A stretch of 64,000 nt of DNA from JANSWY01 sp965243755 (GCA_965243755.1 CBDEVW010000006.1:434001-498000), one strand, 5' to 3'. Counted from the first letter of the stretch, positions 18,325-27,668 are shown. Made by a program: numbers and translations. The notes: generated by a model from the letters alone, not told the origin.

Positions 18325-19055
18325 AGCAGTTGCTTTAAAATTTGTTTCAGGTCTTGAGGTGTATCTATTGAGTGGCTTTCATGGGTAGTAATGGCCAATT
18401 TGATCCGATATCCATTTTCCAGCCATCGAAGTTGTTCCAATGATTCCCTGGATTCCAGTTTTCCCTGTGGAAGTTGCGCAATATCATGCAATACATCTCT
18501 CCGATAGGCGTACAGGCCAATATGTTTGAAAAACGGCCCCTCGTTAATTGCATGTAAATCATGGTTTTCAATATACGGAATGCAACTTCTGCTGAAATAA
18601 AGCGCAAAACCATTTGTATCGAAAGTAACTTTCACCACATGAGGGTTTTTTAGCTCTTTAGGATCTGCAACTTCTTTGGCGACAGAACCCAATGTCACTT
18701 CACCATCAAGCAGGCTGCAAAGTTGAGAGAGCGTTTCAGGATGAACAAATGGTTCATCTCCCTGGATATTAACAATATAGTCTACATCGGTACCTATAGA
18801 TTGGGCCACTTCAAGGCACCTTTCAGTGCCATTGCGATGATTTCCTGAAGTCATCATGATTTCTCCACCCCAGGATTTCACATGGTTGAAAATGCGATCA
18901 TCATCGGTAGCAATTATAACATGATCAAAGTCCGGACATTTTCTAGCTTGTTCATACACGCGCCGGACCATGGATTTTCCATCAATGTCAACCAATGGCT
19001 TGCCTGGAAATCTTTTAGATGCGTATCTGGCAGGGATTACCCCAAGAATTTTCAT
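18321..19055 (-). CDS. kdsB: 3-deoxy-manno-octulosonate cytidylyltransferase (CMP-KDO synthetase)
   Basis: A 244-residue cytoplasmic enzyme that activates KDO with CTP for lipopolysaccharide core assembly, indicating a Gram-negative cell. Family blocks are IPARYASKRFPGKPLVDI at the N-terminus (nucleotide binding), VIIATDDDRI, TSGNHRNGTERC, IVNIQGDEPF (metal-binding Asp) and IGLYAYRRDVL. Length is standard. It is the first gene of a three-gene unit with the small membrane protein and DUF3667, joined by ATGA overlaps. Confidence 0.96.
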   Translation of the reverse strand: MKILGVIPARYASKRFPGKPLVDIDGKSMVRRVYEQARKCPDFDHVIIATDDDRIFNHVKSWGGEIMMTSGNHRNGTERCLEVAQSIGTDVDYIVNIQGDEPFVHPETLSQLCSLLDGEVTLGSVAKEVADPKELKNPHVVKVTFDTNGFALYFSRSCIPYIENHDLHAINEGPFFKHIGLYAYRRDVLHDIAQLPQGKLESRESLEQLRWLENGYRIKLAITTHESHSIDTPQDLKQILKQLL

Positions 19056-19098
19056 GTACTACCTGATCTTTACCGCAAACTTGGCTATAAAATATGGA

Positions 19099-20457
19099 TT
19101 AGGAGCCTTTTTCTTTCACTTTTAATGAGGTGCCTTCTTCATTGATCACTTCAACTTCCACGTCCTTGTCAATATAGTTGCCCCTGGTGTGTGCATCGTA
19201 AATGTCACCATCGATCATGACTTTTCCACTAGGACGAAGCACCGTATAAGCGACTCCTGTTTTTCCTATGAAAGATTCTTTTTTGAAGTTGCTGGTATAG
19301 CCTGCTGTTTTTTCCATGGTCTCAGACAATGCAATGCGTTGAAATACCTTGGAATTGGCCAGGCTTGCCCCTCCAACGAACATGACCACCACTGCACCAA
19401 CGAGCCCGGAAATAACGGCAGCACTCGCAAACAGAATCTCATCAAGTTCCACAAACGAAAAATCAAATGCGTCATTGTTGACCATCATGAGAATCAATGA
19501 GCCCACCGTACAAATAATTCCCAATATTCCGGGAACACCAAACCCGGGGATGACAAAAACCTCCAGGGCTATTAAAACTATACCAACCAGAAAAACGATA
19601 ATTTCCCAGTTCTCAGCGAGACCGTTAAGATAGTATGGGGTAAGGTAAAGGACCAGGGCGACAACACTGGCCAGAATAGGAAAACCTACCCCAGGCGTTT
19701 GGAGCTCAAAATAGAGCCCGCCAATGATCACCAGCACAAGGATTCCACTAACAAATGGATTAAGGAAAAAGGCGATGATCTTTTCGGCCGTTCCAATTTC
19801 AAATTCATCTAATTCATAATCTTCCACACCTGACCTTTTCATGATTTCATCCAGATTGGAAACCTGCGCTTCGCAGAAACCATGTTTGATGGCTTCTGAG
19901 GTAGAGAACGTAATCACTTTTCCATCCTCACTTACTCCTTCTACTTCCAATGTCTCATCCACCATAGCTTCAGCAATGTCAGGATTTCTACCAGTTGCTT
20001 CAGCAGTAGAGCGCATGATGCTTCTCATGTAACTCTGGTATTTATCGGGAGCAGCAGCGCCATCGGCAGTCACTACAGTAGCCGCCCCAATACTTGCTCC
20101 CTTGGCCATATAAATGCTATCACAGGCAATTGAAATGAGCGCACCGGCTGAAGCTGCATCTTTGTTGATATAAACATAGATTGGTTTTTCAAAGTTAAGC
20201 ACCCTGGTCCTGATGTCGTCAGCATCATTCAGAGCTCCACCGTATGTATCCATTTCTATTACCACATAGTCAGCATTGATCTCTTCAGCGCGTTCAAGGG
20301 CCAGCTCAGTATATCGATTCGATCTGGGATCAATATCTCCCTGGATCTTCATCAACATTACCAATGGTCTCTCGTTATTCTCTTGCTGAGCTGAACAGAT
20401 ATTATTTCCAAATAATATCAACAGTGCAAGACATATAGTTGCTGTTCTCATTTTCAA
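19099..20457 (-). CDS. NfeD-family membrane serine protease
   Basis: A 452-residue protein with a signal peptide (cleavage near CSAQQ), a ClpP-fold (SDH) serine protease domain, several membrane helices (about 230-350) and a C-terminal soluble NfeD OB-fold. S103 in DAASAGALIS fits the family's catalytic serine. K139 is the most likely partner lysine, by comparison with the Ser-Lys dyad of Pyrococcus PH1510. These proteases cleave hydrophobic sequences of stomatin-type partners, but no stomatin gene lies beside it here. It is followed by kdsB on the same strand with a 43-base gap. Confidence 0.9.
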   Translation of the reverse strand: MKMRTATICLALLILFGNNICSAQQENNERPLVMLMKIQGDIDPRSNRYTELALERAEEINADYVVIEMDTYGGALNDADDIRTRVLNFEKPIYVYINKDAASAGALISIACDSIYMAKGASIGAATVVTADGAAAPDKYQSYMRSIMRSTAEATGRNPDIAEAMVDETLEVEGVSEDGKVITFSTSEAIKHGFCEAQVSNLDEIMKRSGVEDYELDEFEIGTAEKIIAFFLNPFVSGILVLVIIGGLYFELQTPGVGFPILASVVALVLYLTPYYLNGLAENWEIIVFLVGIVLIALEVFVIPGFGVPGILGIICTVGSLILMMVNNDAFDFSFVELDEILFASAAVISGLVGAVVVMFVGGASLANSKVFQRIALSETMEKTAGYTSNFKKESFIGKTGVAYTVLRPSGKVMIDGDIYDAHTRGNYIDKDVEVEVINEEGTSLKVKEKGS

Positions 20458-20503
20458 TTTTTTCTTAACGATGTAATTTTACTCAAATTTTAACAATAAT
20501 TGA

Positions 20504-21181
20504 TTGAATAATATTCCCTACAAGTTTCATAATATATTTTCATCGCCAATCTGGAAGACAGAGATAAGCCCTGATGGAGGGAAAATGGCTTTTGAAATCA
20601 GAGATCAGCAAGCGCATCAGGCACATTTCTGGGTACTTGATACGCATAACTTTACCTGGATGCTGGAAAGATATCTTTTGCCAGAGGAGGAATGGTGGTG
20701 CGGATTGTCTCATATCGATTGTCACGCGCTCTATGTTCATGTCTTTGATAATCAGGATAACCCGGATGAGAAAACCTTGTATCAGCTAGCTTTTCAAAGT
20801 AATGAATTGAAAACGGTAGAACCTGAAATACTATCAGGCAGTTTAATACATGAGGGTATTCAATTTCCGGTATTCTATGGCCATGATGTTGATCACTTTG
20901 CAGAATTCAGGGAGTTTATCCAAAGGGAGCTGAATGTGGATCCTCAGTTAGGCTGTGATTACATGGAGTATGGTAATAACATCATAATTTCCTATTACAT
21001 TCGTTCTACTAAGGGATTCGAATGTTGGATGGCGGTGATTGACCATCATGGAAGTGTTATATTGCAGGAGACACTTGAAAAAAGTCTGACAGGCGTTATC
21101 GGGAAACCCTACTTTATTGTTGGCGATAATTTGTTTTTTATTAAGAATAAACGTGAAATTTGTGTCTATGACCTTACTTAG
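20504..21181 (+). CDS. Hypothetical protein, DUF4905-like
   Basis: A 225-residue soluble protein whose pattern of short beta-strands (SSPIWKTEISPDGGKMAFEIRD, WVLDTH, IAVIDHHG-type) suggests a beta-propeller-like fold and resembles the Bacteroidota family DUF4905. The start is TTG at 20504: a TGA lies immediately before it in frame and the next Met is residue 28, inside apparently structured sequence. The gene overlaps the downstream LysM gene by 14 bases if that starts at 21168. Function unknown. Confidence 0.75.
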   Translation: MNNIPYKFHNIFSSPIWKTEISPDGGKMAFEIRDQQAHQAHFWVLDTHNFTWMLERYLLPEEEWWCGLSHIDCHALYVHVFDNQDNPDEKTLYQLAFQSNELKTVEPEILSGSLIHEGIQFPVFYGHDVDHFAEFREFIQRELNVDPQLGCDYMEYGNNIIISYYIRSTKGFECWMAVIDHHGSVILQETLEKSLTGVIGKPYFIVGDNLFFIKNKREICVYDLT

Positions 21182-22307
21182 AACTATGTTGATATTTGCA
21201 GGTGTATTGTTCACATGCCAGGCATTTGCAGTTGTTGAAGGAGATTCATTAAGGCTCGAAGAAAGAGAGGACGGCACTTTCATCATCCACCGCGTGGAGT
21301 CCGGAGAAACACTATTTTCACTGGCCAGGAGATACGGCTCTGACTTATCAAAAATTGCAGAAATTAATAAGCTGGATGGGTATGCCATCAACATTGGGCA
21401 AATTCTTGAAATTCCTCATTCTACAGCGTCAAAGGAAAATGAGGCAGTGGACGGAACCTTCCATACTGTAAAGAAGGGGGAGACGTTGTACGCTATTTCC
21501 CATATATATGGAGCCAACATTTATGACCTGAAAAAGTGGAATAAACTAAAATCCAATGATATAAAAGAAGGTCAACAGTTGATTGTGGCTAAGAGCAAGG
21601 CAGGTAAGGGGCAAACTGAGCATGTGAAAAATGCCAATAAAAACAACAATCAAACCAGTCAGGTGAAAGTTGATGCAGGTAAAACCCACAAGGTACAGCC
21701 AGGGGAGACCCTTTATAGCATATCACGAAAATATGGCATCACTGTAGCGCAATTGAAGAACCTGAATAATTTAACAGACAATTCTCTGGCTGTAGGCCAG
21801 GTACTGGTGATCGAAGGTGCCTCAAATAATAATAATTCGGATAGTAGTGCCATTGCTTCAGTTGAAAATGAGACAACAAACAGTACAACAGTAGAAATAA
21901 CCGAGGTAACTACGGGCGATACAGAAACTACCACTGATTCCACAAATGAGGTAGAGGAGGTGGACTCAGTAAGTGCACCGGTAAAGACGAAAAGGTTTGG
22001 AAATGGAGAAACTCCCAGAGAGCCCGGAGAATTTAAAAAGGTCTTCGAGAAGGGCATGGCAATGAGGATAGATAATTCTCCTAAAACTAAGAAATACCTG
22101 TGTCTGCACCGTACTTTACCAATTGGTGCCATTATCCAGGTTCGTAACCTGATGAACAATCAAAGCATATTTGTTAGGGTGGTAGGCACACTTCCAGACA
22201 TTGGAGGAAATGAAAATGTGCTGATCAGGCTGTCTGATATCGCTTATGAAAGGCTTGGAGCCATTGATGCGAAGTTTCCTGTAGAGATCTCCTATATCCC
22301 GGAATAG
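21168..22307 (+). CDS. Exported protein with three LysM domains and an RlpA-like C-terminal barrel
   Basis: A protein of about 379 residues with a signal peptide (MLIFAGVLFTCQAFA), three LysM peptidoglycan-binding modules (ESGETLFSLARRYG, KKGETLYAISHIYG, QPGETLYSISRKYG), a Ser/Thr/Val-rich linker of about 60 residues, and a C-terminal double-psi beta-barrel like RlpA. Periplasmic cell-wall binding is expected. Start options are ATG 21168, overlapping the previous gene by 14 bases, or ATG 21186; both precede the signal peptide. The open frame from 21117 would place unconserved residues first. The next gene begins with TTG one base after its stop, so the three genes 20504-23082 look like one unit. 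Confidence 0.88.
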   Translation: MTLLRTMLIFAGVLFTCQAFAVVEGDSLRLEEREDGTFIIHRVESGETLFSLARRYGSDLSKIAEINKLDGYAINIGQILEIPHSTASKENEAVDGTFHTVKKGETLYAISHIYGANIYDLKKWNKLKSNDIKEGQQLIVAKSKAGKGQTEHVKNANKNNNQTSQVKVDAGKTHKVQPGETLYSISRKYGITVAQLKNLNNLTDNSLAVGQVLVIEGASNNNNSDSSAIASVENETTNSTTVEITEVTTGDTETTTDSTNEVEEVDSVSAPVKTKRFGNGETPREPGEFKKVFEKGMAMRIDNSPKTKKYLCLHRTLPIGAIIQVRNLMNNQSIFVRVVGTLPDIGGNENVLIRLSDIAYERLGAIDAKFPVEISYIPE

Positions 22308-22308
22308 T

Positions 22309-23082
22309 TTGAACAAGCATGAGCTGAAGGTTTTTCTTGACGAAAAGGCTACATTGTATAATCAGCCCGGATTTATCGAAAATGATCCAATTTGCATACC
22401 ACATCAATTTCGAAAAAAACAGGACATTGAGATCGCTGGGTTTTTCGCTGCAATTTTTGCCTGGGGTCAGCGGGTGACGATTATCAAAAAGTGCAGGGAG
22501 CTGCTCAACCTCATGGACAATGATCCACACCAGTTTATGCTTCATGCGACAGAAAGTGATCTGAAACCATTTGTAGGATTCAAGCATCGGACATTCAATG
22601 ACACTGATGCTTTGTATTTTATACATTTCTTCAGAACCTACTACAGTCAATGCGATACGTTGGAAGACGCCTTCATGCAAGGAATTGGACCGCAATCTTC
22701 GCATATAGGGGAGGGGCTAAAGAACTTTCATTACGCTTTCTTCAACTTACCGGATGCACCTCAAAGAACCAGAAAACATATTGCTACTCCAGAAAGGAAC
22801 TCAGCCTGTAAAAGGATCAATATGTTTCTTAGGTGGATGGTACGGAACGACGAAGCGGGAGTAGATTTTGGCATCTGGAAGAAAATAAAAAGTTCCCAAT
22901 TGATTTGCCCATGCGATTTGCATGTACTGAGGGTAAGTAGAAAATTAGGGCTGATTACCCGGAAACAATCGGACTGGATCACTGCTGTAAACCTTACTGA
23001 TCGACTAAAGGAATTAGATCCCGAAGATCCTGTCCGCTATGATTTTGCCTTGTTTGGTTTAGGGATTGAGGAGAATTTTTAA
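22309..23082 (+). CDS. TIGR02757 (DUF2400) family protein
   Basis: A 257-residue protein of the TIGR02757 family, known from Bacteroidota and a few other phyla, function unknown. Conserved pieces are FAAIFAWGQRVTIIKKC, FVGFKHRTF and KRINMFLRWMVR. The C-terminal CPCDLHVLRVSRKLGL segment contains a Cys and His that could bind metal. The predicted fold is helical and reminiscent of HhH DNA glycosylases; this is inference. It begins with TTG at 22309, one base after the LysM gene; no in-frame ATG exists before residue 69. Confidence 0.85.
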   Translation: MNKHELKVFLDEKATLYNQPGFIENDPICIPHQFRKKQDIEIAGFFAAIFAWGQRVTIIKKCRELLNLMDNDPHQFMLHATESDLKPFVGFKHRTFNDTDALYFIHFFRTYYSQCDTLEDAFMQGIGPQSSHIGEGLKNFHYAFFNLPDAPQRTRKHIATPERNSACKRINMFLRWMVRNDEAGVDFGIWKKIKSSQLICPCDLHVLRVSRKLGLITRKQSDWITAVNLTDRLKELDPEDPVRYDFALFGLGIEENF

Positions 23083-23134
23083 AACAGGTTTGTAAATTGG
23101 GATGCTATACGCAGTACTAATACATTAATCGCTG

Positions 23135-23785
23135 CTAAACACCCCAATTACCGGGATCACTTCTCCAGGCTGATAGCGTCTCTATCTGAGCAGCTTCAAT
23201 ATATCCCAATTTTTGTGCCTGTGTGAGCATGTGGTGATAGTTGCTCAGGCAGAATGCTGATACATTAGCTTCTTTGAAATTACTTTCAGCCACATCAAAT
23301 CCGTAGGTAAAAATTGCTCCCATACCCAGTACGTGATAATCGGCAGCTTTCAGGGCTTCAGCAGCTTTTAATGAGCTTCCTCCGGTCGAAATAAGGTCTT
23401 CAATCAATACCACCTTCTGACCAGGAGTTACTTTACCCTCAATCATGTTTTCCATTCCATGTCCCTTGGGCTTGGATCGCACATAGATAAATGGTATGCC
23501 CAGGAGATCCGCAACCAATGCCCCCTGAGGAATACCGGCGGTGGCAACTCCAGCAATGGACTCTACCTCGGGGTAAAGTTTTTTGATGTTGTCTGCCAGA
23601 TATTGCTTTATCTCAGATCTAATTTCAGGAAATGACAAAGAAAGCCTGTTGTCACAGTAGATGGGGGACTTCCAGCCTGAACTCCAGGTAAAGGGATTTT
23701 CAGGGCTTAATTTAATGGCTTTGATGTCTAATAAATGGCCTGCTACTTTCTCCGCAATGGTTTGATCTAAAACTTGTATTGACAT
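23135..23785 (-). CDS. pyrE: Orotate phosphoribosyltransferase
   Basis: A 216-residue enzyme joining orotate to PRPP to give orotidine 5'-phosphate in pyrimidine synthesis. The PRPP-binding signature is VVLIEDLISTGGSSLKAAEA. Other family blocks are SGWKSPIYCDNRLSLS, GVATAGIPQGALVAD and YVRSKPKGHGMEN, where K and the neighbouring residues form the flexible catalytic loop. Length is typical. It is divergent from the Nudix gene at 23886, with about 100 bases between, an arrangement often seen next to coaD in Bacteroidota. Confidence 0.97.
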   Translation of the reverse strand: MSIQVLDQTIAEKVAGHLLDIKAIKLSPENPFTWSSGWKSPIYCDNRLSLSFPEIRSEIKQYLADNIKKLYPEVESIAGVATAGIPQGALVADLLGIPFIYVRSKPKGHGMENMIEGKVTPGQKVVLIEDLISTGGSSLKAAEALKAADYHVLGMGAIFTYGFDVAESNFKEANVSAFCLSNYHHMLTQAQKLGYIEAAQIETLSAWRSDPGNWGV

Positions 23786-23858
23786 GCCGCGAAATTAATA
23801 CAAAAAAATTCCCGATTGGTCGAAAATTTTTATTCCTCATTAACATTTTAATTTAATT

Positions 23859-23868
23859 TGTGATCACA
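23859..23868. promoter_or_regulatory. Perfect palindrome TGTGATCACA in the pyrE/Nudix divergent gap
   Basis: A 10-base perfect palindrome lies 18 bases before the Nudix start codon and about 75 bases from pyrE. It resembles collapsed Crp-family half-sites without the usual spacer. It could be an operator, or a chance match in AT-rich sequence. Confidence 0.25.
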
Positions 23869-23885
23869 TTATTTTGTGCACCCAT

Positions 23886-24575
23886 ATGAAGTTATTCATT
23901 AACGACATACCAGTTATCCTGGAAGACCTTGCCGCCATACCGGACTTGTCCAAATACGACGTGGTGCTGGATGGAACCAAAAAGAATATCCCTCACAAAA
24001 AGCTGATCGATGATGTGATCATGGTCAATGCTTCTCCTGAGAAAGTAGATGAGTTGTTCAAATTGATGACGGACAAGAAATTCAAGCATTTAGACTCCAT
24101 CACTTTTGGGGTTGCTAATAAATCGGAAGCCGTCAATTATATCAAAACAAAATTTACAATTGTTGAAGCAGCAGGAGGAGTCGTGGAGAAAAACAACAAG
24201 ATCCTGCTGATATACCGCCTAAAAAAGTGGGACCTGCCAAAAGGAAAGCTTGAAAAAAAGGAAGGTGCCAAATTGGGAGCAGTACGGGAAGTTGAAGAAG
24301 AAACAGGGGTAAAGGTGACACTAGGTCCCAAAATTTGTAAGACCTGGCACACTTACACCAGGAACAAGAAGTATGTACTCAAGAAGACTCACTGGTATGC
24401 CATGAGCTGTGAAGATGATCAGGGAATGGCACCACAAACCGATGAAGGGATTGAGGATGTTCGCTGGATGACTGTTTCAGAGGTGAGGCAGGCACTCTAT
24501 AATAGTTATCGAACCATCAGGTATGTAGTACAGGAGTACAATAAAATGCTTAAAAAATCACAGATTGTAAGGTAA
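23886..24575 (+). CDS. Nudix hydrolase with N-terminal extension
   Basis: A protein of about 229 residues. The Nudix box is complete: G-KLEKK-E-GAKLGAV-REVEEETGV, binding divalent metal for hydrolysis of nucleoside diphosphate-linked substrates. It is preceded by an unusual N-terminal region of about 90 residues that starts MKLFINDIPVILEDL and is typical of Bacteroidota members located between pyrE and coaD. I chose ATG 23886 because it matches that N-terminus; ATG 23874 would add four residues. The 3' end overlaps coaD by 18 bases tail to tail. Substrate unknown. Confidence 0.9.
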   Translation: MKLFINDIPVILEDLAAIPDLSKYDVVLDGTKKNIPHKKLIDDVIMVNASPEKVDELFKLMTDKKFKHLDSITFGVANKSEAVNYIKTKFTIVEAAGGVVEKNNKILLIYRLKKWDLPKGKLEKKEGAKLGAVREVEEETGVKVTLGPKICKTWHTYTRNKKYVLKKTHWYAMSCEDDQGMAPQTDEGIEDVRWMTVSEVRQALYNSYRTIRYVVQEYNKMLKKSQIVR

Positions 24576-25013
24576 GAACTCCGTAACATCTCCATCATAT
24601 TTGTGCACTTCCCTGATAATTGTAGAACTCACAGAAGCGAATTCCGGAGAAGTGATAAGGAAAATGGTTTCAAGCTCCTCGTTAAGGTGTTTATTGATCT
24701 GAGAAATGGAATTCTCATACTCAAAGTCAGTAGTATTTCTCAGCCCCCTTACCACAGCCTGGGCTTTTAGTTTCTTCGCCAGGTTGGCGGTTAGCTCATT
24801 GTAGGTAATTACTTTTACACGTGGCTCATCAACATACACGGATTCTATTTTTTCCACCATGTAATCAATATCGAAGTAGCGCTTATTTTTAGATGAATTA
24901 TACCCAATACCCACATAAACCTCATCAAACAATGACAAGCTCCTTCTGACTATATCATCGTGCCCTTTGGTGTAGGGATCAAACGAGCCGGGAAAAATGG
25001 CGATTCTTTTCAT
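24558..25013 (-). CDS. coaD: Phosphopantetheine adenylyltransferase
   Basis: A 151-residue enzyme of coenzyme A synthesis that transfers AMP to 4'-phosphopantetheine. The nucleotidyltransferase motif is FPGSFDPYTKGHDDIV, with the catalytic His in TKGH. Also present are the family blocks VRGLRNTTDFEYE and SSTIIREV. Length is standard. It begins one base after the stop of the DUF3822 gene, so the two are likely cotranscribed. Confidence 0.97.
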   Translation of the reverse strand: MKRIAIFPGSFDPYTKGHDDIVRRSLSLFDEVYVGIGYNSSKNKRYFDIDYMVEKIESVYVDEPRVKVITYNELTANLAKKLKAQAVVRGLRNTTDFEYENSISQINKHLNEELETIFLITSPEFASVSSTIIREVHKYDGDVTEFLPYNL

Positions 25014-25904
25014 CTAGTCGCAAAGAAAAATACTGAATACATCAAAATACTGATGATCCATGATCTCATCAAACTGATAGCCAAAGCTTAAATAAGATGG
25101 CTTGCTGCCGAAGGAAACATCACGTATATATTTGTTAAGCAACTGAACATGTTGTGATTGATGCTTGATATTTCCCCATAATAGCACCTTACTGGTTTTT
25201 TGGTTGAGTCCAAGCTCCTTAAAAACAAGCATGGTGTATTTCAGGAAATCATTGCTTTTACGTACTGCAAACTGGTTGTAGTACTGCAGTTTCTGATTCA
25301 TGGTCACCACCATGTGAAGAATGCCAGCATCAACCAGGCAAAACATGGTCTTTTCATGTGTGTGATCATCATACCTTAATACACCCTCTATGAATGCACT
25401 TCCCTGCTGAATGACCTGTATTTTCTTCTTGGGATACAAAGACTGTACCCAGTTCACAAGTTTTCTGTCCGCCGCAAATACGTTGATTGCATCACTTCCA
25501 ATGTGCTTGTAGTAAGTGATCTCCTCAATGTTTTTTCTTACCTCGCTATTGATCACCAGGTAGTCAGCAACATTTTCCTTGATAAAATGTGAGGAAGGAA
25601 CCAGCGAAAACTTATGTGTTTTCAGGGACAACTTGATACTGTTCCAAAATCCGGCGAGAAGCAGGTGATGATTATCAAATAAAGAATGCAAGACCTTCAA
25701 CCGTGTGTTGATGGTCTTGACATTTTCAATTCTATAGTCTTCCAGGATTAGGCACTTATTGTCCCTGGTATCAGTGACGCACAATTGAAAGTCTCTGATA
25801 CCTACCTGTAAAGACAAGGAGTAGTGATGCAGATTATCTACATCAAACTTATCATCCTTTATTTTCTTTACTAGCTTAAACGTTGATTTTGCTGCTGTCT
25901 CCAA
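25014..25904 (-). CDS. DUF3822 family protein
   Basis: A 296-residue protein of the Bacteroidota family DUF3822, whose predicted fold is actin-like or Hsp70-like ATPase. No signal peptide is present. Recognisable parts are the early LSLQVGIRDFQLCVTD strand pair, the FVLVDAGILHMVV-type second phosphate-loop region (seen here as FCLVDAGILHMVV) and the C-terminal EIMDHQYFDVFSIFLCD. It lies immediately upstream of coaD with no gap, a frequent pairing in this phylum. Function unknown. Confidence 0.85.
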   Translation of the reverse strand: METAAKSTFKLVKKIKDDKFDVDNLHHYSLSLQVGIRDFQLCVTDTRDNKCLILEDYRIENVKTINTRLKVLHSLFDNHHLLLAGFWNSIKLSLKTHKFSLVPSSHFIKENVADYLVINSEVRKNIEEITYYKHIGSDAINVFAADRKLVNWVQSLYPKKKIQVIQQGSAFIEGVLRYDDHTHEKTMFCLVDAGILHMVVTMNQKLQYYNQFAVRKSNDFLKYTMLVFKELGLNQKTSKVLLWGNIKHQSQHVQLLNKYIRDVSFGSKPSYLSFGYQFDEIMDHQYFDVFSIFLCD

Positions 25905-25909
25905 ACTTT

Positions 25910-26494
25910 CTATTCCCAGTTTCCAGCTGTTGTTACAGTAGTTTGTGAACCGAATCTAAGTGGTTTTCTAGTATTGTACTCGCTCTCCTCATCCCTTCGA
26001 GGGTCAACAGGTTTTGGGTTCCATACTTCAATTACGTCAACCAAAACACCGCTTTTAGTGATCTTGTCTGCCCGAATTTCAAATTTTACATTATTGGTGC
26101 CAGGCACATAAGGTAGTCTTTCTGAAGAGAAATTAGGAATGTTGTTGAAAATTGAATCCTTTACAGCGACAGTTCCAATGGTATCTAATTCTACGTAAAT
26201 ACTATCAGCACCATACTCCAAAGGAATAACGGTTTCTTTTTTGTCTATAATGTAAAACCTACCACTATCAACAAAATTGATGAGTTTATCCCAATCGCTA
26301 GTGTACTGACCATTTACTGACTGATAGGCAATTTCCGCTTTTCTAATCAGTTTTAATTGATCAATAATTGCAGCTTCCATTTTGGCTATTCTCTTTTCTG
26401 TATTGATACTTGAAGCGATATTGCTTACTAAAAAATAAGCCAGCACAAGTGCAACCACCAGAAATACAAGAGTTAAAATTCGAGTTGAGTTCAT
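25910..26494 (-). CDS. Single-pass membrane protein with pilin-like N-terminal half
   Basis: A 194-residue protein with an N-terminal membrane helix (about residues 7-28, ILTLVFLVVALVLAYFLVS), then a long amphipathic helix and the segment IRKAEIAYQSVNGQYTSDWD. This helix-plus-YxxxNGxY pattern resembles the start of type IV pseudopilins, although no prepilin peptidase site (G|FTLxE) is seen. The rest is beta-rich and polar, probably periplasmic. It is 5 bases upstream of the DUF3822 gene in the same direction. A conserved Bacteroidota protein of unknown role is the most that can be said. Confidence 0.75.
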   Translation of the reverse strand: MNSTRILTLVFLVVALVLAYFLVSNIASSINTEKRIAKMEAAIIDQLKLIRKAEIAYQSVNGQYTSDWDKLINFVDSGRFYIIDKKETVIPLEYGADSIYVELDTIGTVAVKDSIFNNIPNFSSERLPYVPGTNNVKFEIRADKITKSGVLVDVIEVWNPKPVDPRRDEESEYNTRKPLRFGSQTTVTTAGNWE

Positions 26495-26555
26495 TTGTAG
26501 ATTTTTTTTGCAATTATAAATATTTTATCAGCTTTTACATAATGAATGTAAGTAG

Positions 26556-27059
26556 CTAATCGAGGTATTTTAGCTCCAAATTTAAAAGGCTGTCAAAACT
26601 AATCAAACCTTCTTTATTTTTTAACCAAACAAAGACTTTATGTAAATTTTCATTGGGCATTGCATTTATTTTTGATTCGGATACAAATTCTACCGCTGTA
26701 ATGAGCTGCTGATCTGCATCCAATTCCGGGTCCGAACCTAGTTTAAGTTCACCTTCAGCAAGGGTGACTTTAAAGAATAGTTCTACCGCATGTAATGGCA
26801 AAACACTATGTTCATTGACAAATAAAAGATGCCCCACATCTACGGTAAGCCCTGTTTCCTCTTGGAATTCTCGTATAAGCGCGTCTTTGGTCTTCTCGCC
26901 AAATTCTACTCCACCCCCAGGGGGTAACCATAATTCACCTTTTGGTCCCATTCCATCATGTTTTACCAGAAGTATCTCGTGGTTTTGGATAAGGATTCCA
27001 CATACCCTTACTCTTACCCTTCCACCATAATTCCCGTTGATGTCATTAGATTTTGGCAA
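26556..27059 (-). CDS. Nudix hydrolase
   Basis: A 167-residue soluble protein whose Nudix box is complete: GGGVEFGEKTKDALIREFQEETGL. It opens with beta-strands typical of the fold (RVRVCGILIQNHEILLVKHD). It is similar to housekeeping MutT/ADP-ribose-type enzymes, but the substrate cannot be read from sequence. It is separated from its minus-strand neighbour by about 60 AT-rich bases and is probably transcribed alone. Confidence 0.88.
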   Translation of the reverse strand: MPKSNDINGNYGGRVRVRVCGILIQNHEILLVKHDGMGPKGELWLPPGGGVEFGEKTKDALIREFQEETGLTVDVGHLLFVNEHSVLPLHAVELFFKVTLAEGELKLGSDPELDADQQLITAVEFVSESKINAMPNENLHKVFVWLKNKEGLISFDSLLNLELKYLD

Positions 27060-27211
27060 ATCGCTAGTACTTTAATTTCTTTGTAAGAATTATTTCAAAA
27101 AGTTTGGCGTTATGCTGTTAAACTAATGTTAAAATCGGCAAATACTTAATAAGTCACAGCATATTTATCTAATTTCGACGAATTGAGTAAGGATTATATA
27201 ATGAAAATCAT

Positions 27212-27646
27212 ATGAAAAATTTATTAGCACTTTGTCTGATCACTTGTTTTTCATTCGCAGGTTTCGCACAGGATGCGGCTCCAGTAGAAGAAGAAAAAAT
27301 GACCCTGGATGGTCCATACATTGCATTTTTTGAAAAATCACATGACTTCAAGGACATTAATCAGGGTGATGTGGTGGAGCACGTATTTGAGTTTGAAAAC
27401 TCGGGAACCACACCGCTGGTGATCTCCAATGTTATGGTAACCTGTGGTTGTACTGCACCGGACTGGCCAAGAGAACCCATTGCCCCTGGAGCAAAATCTG
27501 CTATTAAAGTGGTTTTTAATAGTAGAGGTAAAATTGGACGCCAAAATAAAGTGATTACCATCGTTTCAAACGCGACCAACAACCCTGAGAAAATTAAAAT
27601 TGTTACCAATGTCCTCGCTCCTCAGAGCTCTGAAGCTGGAGAATAA
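27212..27646 (+). CDS. DUF1573 exported protein
   Basis: A 144-residue protein with a signal peptide (LLALCLITCFSFAGFAQ) and one DUF1573 Ig-like domain. The conserved core is HVFEFENSGTTPLVI followed by VMVTCGCTAPDW, where the CGC pair is the family signature, and ending in FNSRGKIGRQNKVITI. The domain resembles ASPM-SPD-2-Hydin-type beta-sandwiches. It is very common in Bacteroidota, often in multiple copies; the role is unknown, and it is presumably periplasmic. An intrinsic terminator follows at 27674. Confidence 0.9.
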   Translation: MKNLLALCLITCFSFAGFAQDAAPVEEEKMTLDGPYIAFFEKSHDFKDINQGDVVEHVFEFENSGTTPLVISNVMVTCGCTAPDWPREPIAPGAKSAIKVVFNSRGKIGRQNKVITIVSNATNNPEKIKIVTNVLAPQSSEAGE

Positions 27647-27668
27647 ACTTCACAGGACGAAGAAATTG

